Source of the DNA: Eubacterium_G segne
GTDB taxonomy: Bacteria; Bacillota; Clostridia; Lachnospirales; Lachnospiraceae
DNA length: 64,000 nt
Direction: 5' to 3'
NCBI RefSeq assembly: GCF_014287775.1
Contig: NZ_JACOOZ010000011.1
Span: 1-64,000, forward strand
Part shown: positions 44,436 to 53,340 of the stretch, in pieces
How positions within the stretch are numbered: the first letter of the stretch is position 1
Layout: each line of letters starts with the position of its first letter
Notes under the pieces: generated by a model
Seen by the model: the letters and a program-made list of their open reading frames with translations, nothing else
Databases searched by the model: none
Told to the model about the DNA's origin: nothing
Program-made: the position numbers and the translations under genes

Positions 44436-45554
44436 TTACAAGCTATATCTGAAATTTCTTTCATTGACAATCTTTAATTCATTTTCATCTCCAAGATGCT
44501 CTCCCGGATTAATGGTACTGTGACTTTCCACAATGCAATTTTCAATAACCGCGTTATCCCCAATATACACATCATTAAGAATAATGGAATTTTTAATAAC
44601 GCAGTTATTTCCAACATACGCCTGCTTAAATACAACAGAACCTTCAACCTTTCCATTAATGATACTTCCACTGGAAATCAAACTGTTACTTACATCTGCT
44701 CCGGTGTTATATTTTGCCGGTGGCAAATCCTCCACCTTTGAATATATATCCGGATATTGTCTAAAGAAGAAATCCCTTACTTCCGGCTTTAAGAAGTCCA
44801 TATTTGTATCATAATAATTCTTGACACTTGATATATTCTTCCAATATGTATCTATTTTGTACACATATATCTTCTTTGTACTTTTATTTCTTATTATAAT
44901 GTCGTTTACGAAATCGTATCTGTCTTCCGCAATGCAATTTTCAATAAGCTGTATAAGAAGTCTTCTTCTTATAACATATATTCCTGTAGATATAAGTCCA
45001 CCAACTTTATTAAGTGGTTTTTCCTCGAAATCTACCACTCTTCCATTAATATCCGTACTAACAACGCCATATTCCGATACATCTGCCTTGTCTCCTGCAT
45101 TCTTGCATACGATGGTTAAGTCGGCACCTGTTTCCACATGTTTTTCAAGAACTTTGTTATAGTCCATCTTGTATACCGCATCTGCCGATGCAATAACTAC
45201 ATAAGGTTCATGGCTTTTCTTTAGGAAAGCTATATTCTGTGCAATGGCATCAGCTGTTCCTCTGTACCAGAAACCGTTGTCAGATGTAATGGACGGTGTA
45301 AATACAAAGAGACCTCCCTGTTTTCTACCAAAGTCCCACCACTTTGATGAACTTAAATGTTCATTTAATGACCACGCATTATACTGTGTTAATACTGCCA
45401 CCTTCTGAATATGTGAGTTTGACATATTACTAAGTGCAAAATCAATTGCTCTGTAGCTTCCCGCAATAGGCATTGCTCCTACAGCCCTTTTCCTGGAAAG
45501 CTCCTTCATTCTGCTATTATTTCCACCTGCTAAAATTATACCAACTGCTCTCAT
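44436..45554 (-). CDS. glgD: Glucose-1-phosphate adenylyltransferase subunit GlgD
   Basis: The 372-residue protein is the GlgD partner subunit found in Firmicutes. The N-terminal loop is AGGNNSRMKELSRKRAVGAMPI, where the catalytic-type GxGxRL is replaced by GGNNSRM. WYRGTADAIAQN and a C-terminal left-handed beta helix follow. It modulates GlgC in making ADP-glucose for glycogen. Its ATG overlaps the TAA of glgC by one base (TAATG), so the two subunits are translationally coupled. Confidence 0.95.
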   Translation of the reverse strand: MRAVGIILAGGNNSRMKELSRKRAVGAMPIAGSYRAIDFALSNMSNSHIQKVAVLTQYNAWSLNEHLSSSKWWDFGRKQGGLFVFTPSITSDNGFWYRGTADAIAQNIAFLKKSHEPYVVIASADAVYKMDYNKVLEKHVETGADLTIVCKNAGDKADVSEYGVVSTDINGRVVDFEEKPLNKVGGLISTGIYVIRRRLLIQLIENCIAEDRYDFVNDIIIRNKSTKKIYVYKIDTYWKNISSVKNYYDTNMDFLKPEVRDFFFRQYPDIYSKVEDLPPAKYNTGADVSNSLISSGSIINGKVEGSVVFKQAYVGNNCVIKNSIILNDVYIGDNAVIENCIVESHSTINPGEHLGDENELKIVNERNFRYSL

Positions 45555-46825
45555 TAAATCTCACCTGCCTTAACTATATAGTCACCTGATGAAAGCTTTC
45601 CGTCAGGGTAATCTGAAAGTTCTGTCTTTCCTGATACTGCTACATTTTTACCTAAAGTAACTCCACTTGGAATTGTGGAATTTTCACCAATTACTGCTAA
45701 TTCGCAATTGTAAATCTTCTGACTTAACTTGCTGTCAGCATATTCTCCAACACCTATGGAACAATTGTCTCCGATAATGGTGTTTTCAGCTACAATTGCG
45801 TTATAAATCTTTGTTCCCTTTCCAATCTTACATCCCTGCATAATAATTGAATCATGAACTTCTGCATCTTCAGCAATATCAACATTTGCACTTATAACTG
45901 AATTATGTACATTACCTCTTACTTCACATCCATTACAGATAATGCTTCGCTCTATCTTAGAGTCAGCTGAAACATACTGTGGTGGAAGTGCCTCGCTCTT
46001 GGTATATATCTTCCAGAATTCTTCATAAAGATTAAATTCCGGAACTATATCAATAAGTTCCATATTTGCCTGCCAGTAGGATTTAAGAGTTCCTACATCT
46101 TTCCAGTATCCTGTATATTCATATGCAAAAATTCTTTTTCCGTTCTCATGAACATATGGAATAACATGCATACCGAAATCACAGTTAGGCTGATCCTTCA
46201 GTTTAATAAGTGCATCCCTTAAAACCGGCCAGCTAAATATGTAAATACCCATTGAAGCAAGATTGCTCTTTGGATGTTCCGGTTTCTCCTGAAATTCAGT
46301 AATCTTATGATTTTCATCTGTAACTACCACACCAAATCTGCTTGCCTCTTCTATTGGTACCGGCATAGCTGCAATAGTAACATCCGCATTATTTGCCTTG
46401 TGGTAATCCAGCATAACTTCATAGTCCATTTTATAAATATGATCCCCTGACAAAATTAAAACATAATCAGGATTATATGTTTCCATATAATTCATATTCT
46501 GGAAAATAGCATTAGCCGTACCTGTGTACCATTCCGTGTTCTCACTTTTTTCGTAAGGCGGGAGAACTGTAACACCTCCGATATTGCGGTCGAGATCCCA
46601 TGGCATACCAATACCAATATGATCATTTAACCTAAGTGGCTGATACTGTGTAAGTACACCTACCGTATCAACGCCCGAATTAATACAGTTGCTTAATGGG
46701 AAATCTATAATCTTATATTTTCCACCAAACGCAACTGCCGGTTTTGCAACTTTTGCAGTAAGTACACCAAGACGGCTACCTTGTCCACCTGCTAACAACA
46801 TTGCAATCATTTCTTTTTTTATCAT
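45554..46825 (-). CDS. glgC: Glucose-1-phosphate adenylyltransferase, catalytic subunit
   Basis: The 423-residue protein has the nucleotide-binding AGGQGSRLGVLT near the start, FPLSNCINSG, WYTGTANAIFQN, LSGDHIYKMDY (active-site aspartate), EKPEHPKSN and a C-terminal beta-helix domain for allosteric control. It makes ADP-glucose, the donor for glycogen synthase. The branching enzyme is encoded at 60623-62557. GAGGTG is about nine bases before the ATG. An extended -10 promoter lies some 35 bases upstream. Confidence 0.97.
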   Translation of the reverse strand: MIKKEMIAMLLAGGQGSRLGVLTAKVAKPAVAFGGKYKIIDFPLSNCINSGVDTVGVLTQYQPLRLNDHIGIGMPWDLDRNIGGVTVLPPYEKSENTEWYTGTANAIFQNMNYMETYNPDYVLILSGDHIYKMDYEVMLDYHKANNADVTIAAMPVPIEEASRFGVVVTDENHKITEFQEKPEHPKSNLASMGIYIFSWPVLRDALIKLKDQPNCDFGMHVIPYVHENGKRIFAYEYTGYWKDVGTLKSYWQANMELIDIVPEFNLYEEFWKIYTKSEALPPQYVSADSKIERSIICNGCEVRGNVHNSVISANVDIAEDAEVHDSIIMQGCKIGKGTKIYNAIVAENTIIGDNCSIGVGEYADSKLSQKIYNCELAVIGENSTIPSGVTLGKNVAVSGKTELSDYPDGKLSSGDYIVKAGEI

Positions 46826-46860
46826 GTCAACTCACCTCGCTGCTTATATTAAGTAATAAA

Positions 46861-46869
46861 ATTATAGCA
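46861..46869 (-). promoter_or_regulatory. Extended -10 promoter of glgC-glgD-spoVG
   Basis: On the minus strand TGCTATAAT (46869-46861) is a perfect extended -10 element, about 36 bases before the glgC start. No good -35 hexamer is present, as is common for this promoter class. A TAGCA/TGCTA inverted repeat overlaps it (46865-46880). Confidence 0.5.
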
Positions 46870-47180
46870 TTAAATTGCTAATAATAAAAGCATTTTCCCC
46901 CTATTTTTTATTTATATTTTCTCTTTTTTTTGCCATTTTTCGTTCTTAGTTGTGCAAAATGTACAATTTTTTTATTGTTCTTTCCTATTTCTTATTTTTT
47001 CATTAATCTATTTTGTATTTTTAACAATTTTCTATACTATATTTTGTCTAAAATTGCTATAATAAAGTTATTCCTGATTTTTGTATTTATTATAGAAGAT
47101 TTACCTTTTAGTTTTGATTAATTTTATGTTAAATCTTTAAAAAGTACTAAAACAAGTGTATAATCATATAAGATTTTATT
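46870..47180. other. Divergent intergenic region between glgC and murC
   Basis: This very AT-rich stretch of about 310 bases holds no credible gene. It contains a small inverted repeat (TTGTGCA at 46950-46956, TGTACAA at 46960-46966) followed by seven T residues, possibly a plus-strand terminator or operator. It also has an extended -10 on the plus strand (TGCTATAAT, 47055-47063) and a better murC promoter at 47136-47164. Short frames here have no recognisable protein features. Confidence 0.5.
47136..47164 (+). promoter_or_regulatory. Candidate murC promoter
   Basis: TTTAAA (47136-47141) and TATAAT (47159-47164) are 17 bases apart, 35 bases before the chosen murC start. A second possible start signal is the extended -10 at 47055-47063. 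Confidence 0.5.
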
Positions 47181-47198
47181 ATGAGATTGGAGAAGAAT

Positions 47199-48581
47199 AT
47201 GTACAAATTAGATTTTAATACTCCTGCTAAACTACATTTTACCGGAATCGGTGGAATTAGTATGAGTGCATTAGCAGAAATCATGATTTCAAGAGGTTTT
47301 ACCGTTACAGGTTCAGATTCAAAGGAGTCCGAAATAACAAAGCACCTAGAGTCATTAGGTGCAACTATTTGCTACGGACAAAAATCGCAGAATGTTTCTT
47401 CAGATGTTGAAGTTTTAATTTATACAGCTGCCGTTAAACAGGATAATCCTGAATTAGTTGCAGCAAAATCAATGAATATTCCCCTTCTTACAAGGGCGGA
47501 ATTTTTAGGTCAGATTATGCAGAATTACCATACTGCCATTGGAGTTTCAGGAACTCACGGAAAGACCACTACTACTTCCATGCTTTCCCAGATTATGCTC
47601 GAGGCAGATACCGACCCTACCATATTAGTAGGTGGAATTATGCCTGCCATTAAGGGAAATACAAGAATCGGTCATTCTGATAAGCTTATTACTGAAGCAT
47701 GCGAATATACTAACAGTTTCTTATCCTTTAAGCCAACAGTTGCCATTATTTTAAATGTTGCAGCGGACCATCTGGACTTTTTTAAGGATTTAGACGATAT
47801 AAGACATAGCTTTAGAGAATATGCCCGTTTAGTCCCTGATGATGGAGCTTTAATTATTAACAGCGACATTGACAATATTGAATATTTTACGGAAGGGCTC
47901 AAATGCAGTGTCATTACAGTAGGTTCAGACCCTAATAAAAGTATGTACAGTGCTGCAAATATTACTTTTGATGAATTTGCAAGAGGCTCTTATGACTTAG
48001 TTGTAAACGGTGAAATTAAAGACCATATTACATTAAAGGTCACAGGAAAGCACAATATTTATAATTCCTTAGCTTCTATTGCCGCTGCCCACTTTATGGG
48101 AATAAGTAATGAAGATATTAAAACAGGACTTATGGCATATGAAGGTACGGACAGACGTTTTCAGCTTAAGGGTAAATTGGGAGATATTACTATTATAGAT
48201 GATTATGCCCATCATCCTGATGAGATTAGGGCCACCCTTAGCACTGCAAAACACTACCCTCACAATAAATTATGGGTTGTATTCCAGCCACACACATATT
48301 CACGTACAAAAGCTCTGTTGCCTGAGTTCGCTGATGCGTTGAAGGAGGCTGATGCAGTAGTTCTGGCTGATATTTATGCTGCAAGGGAGAAAAATACCCT
48401 TGGCATAAGTTCAAAAGATGTAATGGATGAGATAAAAAAAGACGGTGGTACCGCTTACTATTTCCCAACTTTTAGTGAAATAGAAAATTTTTTATTAGAA
48501 AATTGTGCACACAATGATTTGTTAATAACAATGGGTGCCGGAGACGTAGTAAAAATAGGGGAACATCTTCTTGGAAAATAA
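47199..48581 (+). CDS. murC: UDP-N-acetylmuramate--L-alanine ligase
   Basis: The 460-residue Mur ligase has HFTGIGGISMSALAEIM (N-terminal UDP-binding), GVSGTHGKTTTTSM (ATP-binding P-loop), TEACEYTNSFL, VAADHLDFF and DDYAHHPDEIRATL (central and C-terminal domains). It adds the first amino acid of the peptidoglycan stem peptide in the cytoplasm. The frame is open from 47181, but GGAGAAG lies just before the ATG at 47199, which also gives the usual N-terminus. A strong terminator follows, so the gene is transcribed alone. Confidence 0.97.
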   Translation: MYKLDFNTPAKLHFTGIGGISMSALAEIMISRGFTVTGSDSKESEITKHLESLGATICYGQKSQNVSSDVEVLIYTAAVKQDNPELVAAKSMNIPLLTRAEFLGQIMQNYHTAIGVSGTHGKTTTTSMLSQIMLEADTDPTILVGGIMPAIKGNTRIGHSDKLITEACEYTNSFLSFKPTVAIILNVAADHLDFFKDLDDIRHSFREYARLVPDDGALIINSDIDNIEYFTEGLKCSVITVGSDPNKSMYSAANITFDEFARGSYDLVVNGEIKDHITLKVTGKHNIYNSLASIAAAHFMGISNEDIKTGLMAYEGTDRRFQLKGKLGDITIIDDYAHHPDEIRATLSTAKHYPHNKLWVVFQPHTYSRTKALLPEFADALKEADAVVLADIYAAREKNTLGISSKDVMDEIKKDGGTAYYFPTFSEIENFLLENCAHNDLLITMGAGDVVKIGEHLLGK

Positions 48582-48593
48582 CTTATTAACATT

Positions 48594-48640
48594 CCACAAA
48601 ATTTTGTTGATAACTATTAACAAAATTTTGTGGATTTTTT
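48594..48640 (+). terminator. murC terminator
   Basis: CCACAAAATTTTGTT (48594-48608) and AACAAAATTTTGTGG (48619-48633) form a perfect 15-base stem with a ten-base loop, followed by ATTTTTTG. Confidence 0.85.
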
Positions 48641-48799
48641 GTTTACATAAGATTGAATTTTAGCAACCTTGATTTTCCAGAGTTAATGGGAGGTGTGACA
48701 GTTTTCGACAAATTATGCCCCCTTTTTATTATCATTATTAACATTATTAACATACCCCGCAATCCCTTTAAAATAGGGCATTTCAGCCAATTTGTGACG
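48641..48799. other. Non-coding stretch upstream of the dnaD promoter
   Basis: There is no credible gene between the murC terminator and the dnaD-like promoter. The overlapping short frames on both strands are hydrophobic AT-rich translations without good ribosome binding sites. An imperfect inverted repeat (ACAAATT-ATGCCC at 48708-48720 against GGGCAT at 48776-48781 and AATTTGT at 48789-48795) brackets a very AT-rich centre and could be an operator or DNA-bending site. Confidence 0.4.
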
Positions 48800-48827
48800 T
48801 TGATTTTTAGAAATTTTATGCTATACT
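48800..48827 (+). promoter_or_regulatory. Promoter of the dnaD-dnaC-prs operon
   Basis: TTGATT (48800-48805) and TATACT (48822-48827) are separated by 16 bases, giving a leader of about 57 bases before the dnaD-like start at 48891. Confidence 0.6.
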
Positions 48828-48890
48828 TCAAAATGTATTTGAGATGCAGACAAAGCTTGATATAGAAAATTATTGTAGGAGAGCACAAAA

Positions 48891-50075
48891 ATGGCTAAGT
48901 TGATTTTAGACAGAGGTAACTTTGCGGATTTCACCTCTATTTCGAATGTTTTTTTAGATGAATATATGCCAAAAGCCAATGGGGAATTTATAAAAATCTA
49001 CCTTCATTTGCTTCGTCTTATGAACAGAAATACTAGCGAAGCTTCTGAAGATGAATTAACACTTTCAAATATTGCTGACAGGTTTAATATGTTAGAGGCT
49101 GACGTAAATCGTGCCCTCCATTACTGGGCAGATCAAAGTCTGTTATCACTTTCAACGGACAAGTCCGGAAATATTGCCTGCATCAGATTTGAAGCCTTAA
49201 AAAGCAACCGTTATCTTGTAAGTGGTATTTCCACTGAGAATGTATCTGGTGCTATTGAAGTATCTGATATTTCAGATGTAAAACCTGAAATTTTGGCAGC
49301 GGTTTCAGGAGACAGCACTCCTATTCCTGTTCCAGAAACATCAGGGATTATCATTCCGGCTAAGAGGAAATATTCTCCAAAGGAAATTGCTTCTTTTTCA
49401 AATGATGACAGGTTTGAGCAGCTTACATTTTTGGCACAGACTTATTTAGGATGTACACTTAATCCTGCTGACATTAACAGCATTATTTATATGTTAGACG
49501 GACTTAAGCTGGATTCTGATTTTATTATATACATAATGGAAAAGTGCATTTCAGAAGGTCATAAGACTTTTTCATATATTGAAAAGACTGCTATTTCTTA
49601 TGTTCAAAAGGATATCTATACTATCGAGGAAGCTAAGTTAGATGCAAAAGTAAAAAAGGATATTTACAAAAGAATTTATAAGATTTTTGGACTAACTTAT
49701 AAGGCTCCTGTAAAAAATGAGGTTTTATATATTTCAAAATGGACAGACAAGTATGGTTTTTCTGATGACATTATTTTAGAGGCATGCAACCGTACCATGG
49801 AGCATACTCACTGTGCAAGTTTCAGATACGCAGATGGTATTTTGACAAACTGGTTCAAAAATGATGCTAACTGCTTAGAAGCTATTGAAAAGCTGGACAA
49901 GATTCATTCTGAAGAGACAGCTAAGTCATTTAGTGTTGTTTCAAAAGCCCCGGCAAAGAAGGCAGTGAAAGCTAAACGTGCAAAAACTTTTGAACAGCGT
50001 ACATATGATTACAGTCAGTTAGAAAAGAAGATTGTAGAAAGCCAAAACAAGAAATTTGCCAAGAAGAATATTTAA
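48891..50075 (+). CDS. DnaD-domain replication protein
   Basis: The 394-residue protein has an N-terminal winged-helix region (FTSISNVFLDEYMPKANGEFIKIYLHLLR, LSNIADRFNMLEADVNRALHYW) and two DnaD/DnaB_2-type C-terminal domains. These are near residues 180-250 (FLAQTYLGCTLNPADINSIIYMLDGL) and 260-330 (YKRIYKIFGLTYKAP, FSDDIILEACNRTMEHTH, ILTNWFKND). A basic tail follows. Such proteins help load the replicative helicase at replication start in Firmicutes. The dnaC-like loader gene starts 27 bases downstream, which fits that role. Confidence 0.92.
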   Translation: MAKLILDRGNFADFTSISNVFLDEYMPKANGEFIKIYLHLLRLMNRNTSEASEDELTLSNIADRFNMLEADVNRALHYWADQSLLSLSTDKSGNIACIRFEALKSNRYLVSGISTENVSGAIEVSDISDVKPEILAAVSGDSTPIPVPETSGIIIPAKRKYSPKEIASFSNDDRFEQLTFLAQTYLGCTLNPADINSIIYMLDGLKLDSDFIIYIMEKCISEGHKTFSYIEKTAISYVQKDIYTIEEAKLDAKVKKDIYKRIYKIFGLTYKAPVKNEVLYISKWTDKYGFSDDIILEACNRTMEHTHCASFRYADGILTNWFKNDANCLEAIEKLDKIHSEETAKSFSVVSKAPAKKAVKAKRAKTFEQRTYDYSQLEKKIVESQNKKFAKKNI

Positions 50076-50102
50076 TAAAAGGATTTAAGGAGAGTTTCCC
50101 CT

Positions 50103-51095
50103 ATGGGTCTTACAAGAGAACAGTTTGATACTATAAGTAACAACTATAATAACAGACGTTTAGAAAATAAAATAGAAATGGACAGGCGTATTAAGGAGGT
50201 TTATGAAAATGTACCTCAAATAGCCGAATATGACAGGGAAATTGCTTCACTGGCTGTTAATGCCACAAGGCTTGCATTGTCCGGTGATGCTTCTGCTAAG
50301 GACTCTTTAAGAGAGGATATTCAGGTTATAAGCGAGAAAAAGCGTGCAGCACTTCTTATGAACAGATATCCCGGGGACTATCTGGATGAAATTTTTACCT
50401 GTCCTATTTGTAAGGACACCGGATTTGTCCACGGAAAACCTTGTGAATGCCTTAAGTCTGAAATAATAAATCTTATATATTCAAGATCAGAATTAAATGA
50501 GATTTTAGCAGTGGAAAATTTTGATAATTTCAATTTTGATTTCTATTCTGATGACATAATTGATGAAGTTTCCGGCATATCTTCCCTGGAAAATATGGAA
50601 ACTATTGTAGACAGATGTCATTATTTTATAAATAACTTTGACAAACACCCATGTAATCTGCTATTCTATGGCAGGGCGGGTACAGGCAAAACCTTTTTAA
50701 TTAACTGTATTGCCAAAGAATTAATAGACAAATCTTATTCTGTTATTTATCTTTCAGCAGTTCAGTTTTTTGACCTGCTTGCAGATTATTCTTTCAGAAG
50801 AGAGAATAATTCCGTTTACAGACAGATTAGTATAAATGAATTAGAGGGATGTGATTTACTTATAATTGACGATTTAGGTACTGAGATGAGCAATTCCTTT
50901 ACCGACTCGGCACTGTTTGATTGTCTTAATGAGCGACTTATACATCAGAAATCTACTATTATTTCTACAAACTTTTCTATAGAAGATTTGCAGAATAAAT
51001 ATGAAGAGAGAATTTTTTCCAGGGTTATTGGAAATTATAATTCTTTTAAGATTTTTGGTGATGATATAAGAATAAAGAAAAAGTTTACTATTTAA
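50103..51095 (+). CDS. DnaC/DnaI-like helicase-loader ATPase
   Basis: The 330-residue AAA+ protein has an N-terminal helical region, then a small zinc-finger-like CPICKDTGFVHGKPCECLK segment (about residues 99-117). It has Walker A GRAGTGKTF (near 195), Walker B LLIIDDLG (near 257) and sensor 1 in STNFS (near 281). It resembles DnaC/IstB ATPases. With the preceding DnaD-type protein it should load DnaB-type helicase. GGAG occurs about ten bases before the ATG. No IS element is near, so it is not an IstB helper. Confidence 0.93.
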   Translation: MGLTREQFDTISNNYNNRRLENKIEMDRRIKEVYENVPQIAEYDREIASLAVNATRLALSGDASAKDSLREDIQVISEKKRAALLMNRYPGDYLDEIFTCPICKDTGFVHGKPCECLKSEIINLIYSRSELNEILAVENFDNFNFDFYSDDIIDEVSGISSLENMETIVDRCHYFINNFDKHPCNLLFYGRAGTGKTFLINCIAKELIDKSYSVIYLSAVQFFDLLADYSFRRENNSVYRQISINELEGCDLLIIDDLGTEMSNSFTDSALFDCLNERLIHQKSTIISTNFSIEDLQNKYEERIFSRVIGNYNSFKIFGDDIRIKKKFTI

Positions 51096-51125
51096 CACAT
51101 TTACACATGAAGGAGAGTTTTACAA

Positions 51126-52295
51126 ATGGCTATCGAAAAGTTTATCGAATCTATTCCCGTTGGTCCACTTGCCATCGTAGCATTATCAGGAAGTAAGGCA
51201 TTAGGAGAAACTGTTGATGCTTACATTTCTGATTGGAGAAGTGAAAGAGTCGAAGCAAAAGAATCACCTATTACATTTAAAGGTTATGTTAAGGATTCAT
51301 ACCTGTTAGATGTAAGCACACCAAGATTTGGTACAGGTGAAGCAAAATGTACCTTAAAAGACACAGTTCGTGGTTGCGACCTCTATATTATCGATGATGT
51401 TACTAATTACAGCATTGAGTATACTGTTTGTGGTCAAAAGAACCATATGTCTCCTGATGACCACTATGCAGACATTAAGAGAGTTATTGCCGCTGCTGCA
51501 GGTAAGGCAAAAAAAATTACTGTTATTATGCCTTTCTTATATGAAAGCAGACAGCACAGACGTACTTCCAGAGAATCTATGGATTGTGCAGTTATGTTAC
51601 AGGAACTTGTTAATATGGGAGTTGATAATATTCTTACTTTCGATGCCCATGACCCACGAGTTAACAATGCTATTCCTATTCACGGTTTTGAGTCAATTAT
51701 GCCAACATATCAGTTCATTAAAAATCTTTTAAGAAATGTTGACGATTTGCAGTTAGATTCAGATCATTTAATGGTTATAAGCCCTGATGAAGGTGCTATG
51801 GGAAGAGTTGTATACTTCGCCAACGTACTTGGTATTAATATGGGTATGTTCTATAAGCGTCGTGATTATACTACTATTGTAGATGGAAGAAATCCTATTG
51901 TAGCTCATGAATATTTAGGCGAATCAGTAGAAGGAAAGGATGTTCTTATTATTGATGATATGATTTCATCCGGTGACAGTATGTTAGATGTTGCAAGCCA
52001 GTTAAAAAAACGTAAAGCAAAGAGAGTTTTTGTTGCATCAACCTTTGGTCTCTTTACAAACGGTTTGGAAAAATTTGATAAAGCCTATGAAGATGGTCTT
52101 ATTTACAGAGTAATGACTACAAACTGCATTTACCAGACTCCTGAACTTTTGTCAAAAGAATGGTACATCAGTGTAGACGTTGCAAAATACACAGCCCTAT
52201 TTATTGACAGATTAAACCACGATTCTTCAATTAGCGATTTATTAGATCCTGTTGAGCGTATCAACAAACGTGTTAATGAATATGGAAACAGATAG
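51126..52295 (+). CDS. prs: Ribose-phosphate pyrophosphokinase, long clostridial type
   Basis: The 389-residue enzyme makes PRPP from ribose-5-phosphate and ATP. Recognisable parts are YESRQHRRTSRESMD (ATP site), TFDAHDPRVNNAI (metal-binding histidine and aspartate), VISPDEGAMGRV, KRRDYTTIVDG (flexible catalytic loop) and the PRPP loop VLIIDDMISSGDSM. At 389 residues it is longer than canonical Prs (about 315), with extra sequence at the N-terminus and near residue 60. Several clostridia have this type. It is last in the dnaD-dnaC-prs operon, with AAGGAG before the ATG, and is followed by a terminator. Confidence 0.93.
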   Translation: MAIEKFIESIPVGPLAIVALSGSKALGETVDAYISDWRSERVEAKESPITFKGYVKDSYLLDVSTPRFGTGEAKCTLKDTVRGCDLYIIDDVTNYSIEYTVCGQKNHMSPDDHYADIKRVIAAAAGKAKKITVIMPFLYESRQHRRTSRESMDCAVMLQELVNMGVDNILTFDAHDPRVNNAIPIHGFESIMPTYQFIKNLLRNVDDLQLDSDHLMVISPDEGAMGRVVYFANVLGINMGMFYKRRDYTTIVDGRNPIVAHEYLGESVEGKDVLIIDDMISSGDSMLDVASQLKKRKAKRVFVASTFGLFTNGLEKFDKAYEDGLIYRVMTTNCIYQTPELLSKEWYISVDVAKYTALFIDRLNHDSSISDLLDPVERINKRVNEYGNR

Positions 52296-52310
52296 TTAAA
52301 GTTTATTTAA

Positions 52311-52346
52311 AAAGATTGCTACTATTTTGGTAGCAATCTTTTTTTG
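52311..52346. terminator. Bidirectional terminator after prs
   Basis: AAAGATTGCTAC (52311-52322) and GTAGCAATCTTT (52330-52341) form a perfect 12-base stem followed by T residues on the plus strand. The minus strand also ends in a T run, so it can serve the convergent Rpn gene as well. Confidence 0.85.
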
Positions 52347-52362
52347 TCTTTATATCTTATTT

Positions 52363-53337
52363 TTAAGCCGGCTGCCTCTGGGCAAGCTGTCTTTTTAACT
52401 CCTCTATTTCTTTTTCATATCTTTTACGTTCTTTTTCTATCTGACTTTGCTTTTCGTTCAGCTGTTTTTGTTTTTCGTCCAGTTTCTCCTGCATCACCTT
52501 ACGTTCAGCTTCTCTTCCTCTTACTTCTCCGCTCATTCTTGCATCCTTCATCATATCATCAATCGCCTTACACATATCCTGCTTTTCCTCCTTCTCTTCA
52601 ATCTTTATGTTAATGTTTGCACATTCCCTTATTACCACCATGGCATCCCTTTCCATGTTTGAGTATACACCATGCTTCTCTTTTAATAAGTAATTCATCT
52701 TCTCCTTATCCCCTGATGCCTTCATAAATTCTATTATGTACCTAAAATCCGACATAAACTTTTCGGAGTTGTTAATCTCATGGGGATCTATGAGATTAAT
52801 CCTGTAATCCGGAATTAATTTTAATATTTCCTTATCATCAATACTTAACATTTCGTGAAGACTTCTTGGACCGTCCCATGGTCTGTCTCCAAAATATACC
52901 GTCAGGGTTATTATTCCGGCTATCTTATCTTCTTTCTTAAGCCCTGACAAAAATTCACTGCTACCTCTCAGTTTTCTCTTTCTTCTGTTTTCTTTCGACT
53001 TTCTCTCCACCTGGTCGGCGTACCCCATGAAATCATACAGGCCGTTTCTTACCGGCTGGGCATAATGTACATTGGATGCGTTTTCAATTCCCAAAAGCAT
53101 GTAAACGATATTTCCGCTTTTCTTTATGACACACATCTTTTCCAAGTCCCTTACTCTGTCCCTTGTAATTAACTTTCCATTCTCCCCTTCCATTAATAAC
53201 AGTTCCTCTGCACTGATTTCCTTTAACATGTCATGTTTTATAATCTGCCTTCCCCCATATATGGCATAGTTAAACACATCTGCAAATCTCACGTTATCTG
53301 ACATGTACTTTTTGGTTGCTATATCCTTTTTTCTCAT
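52363..53337 (-). CDS. Rpn family recombination-promoting nuclease / putative transposase
   Basis: The 324-residue protein has the Rpn (PD-(D/E)XK) layout: FADVFNYAIYGG (D20 region), RVRDLEK with D64, and VYMLLGIENASNVHYAQPVRNGLYD with E85. In the usual ExQ/ExK motif the third position carries Gln or Lys; here it is Ala87 (E-N-A), which may reduce activity. The C-terminal third is a highly charged coiled coil (about 265-320) ending in QRQPA. The family is linked to RecA-independent recombination and gene mobility. A second copy begins at the left edge of the window. Its ribosome binding site (GAGGTG) can be hidden in a leader hairpin. Confidence 0.88.
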   Translation of the reverse strand: MRKKDIATKKYMSDNVRFADVFNYAIYGGRQIIKHDMLKEISAEELLLMEGENGKLITRDRVRDLEKMCVIKKSGNIVYMLLGIENASNVHYAQPVRNGLYDFMGYADQVERKSKENRRKRKLRGSSEFLSGLKKEDKIAGIITLTVYFGDRPWDGPRSLHEMLSIDDKEILKLIPDYRINLIDPHEINNSEKFMSDFRYIIEFMKASGDKEKMNYLLKEKHGVYSNMERDAMVVIRECANINIKIEEKEEKQDMCKAIDDMMKDARMSGEVRGREAERKVMQEKLDEKQKQLNEKQSQIEKERKRYEKEIEELKRQLAQRQPA

Positions 53338-53340
53338 ATA

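Noticed and set aside
48643..48888. Overlapping plus (48653-48865) and minus (48643-48888) short frames upstream of dnaD
   Set aside because: No domain, poor start sites, and they cover a promoter and an inverted repeat; treated as non-coding.
50103..51095. IstB-type transposition helper
   Set aside because: The ATPase resembles IstB, but there is no IstA transposase nearby and the partner is a DnaD-domain protein, so a helicase loader is the better call.
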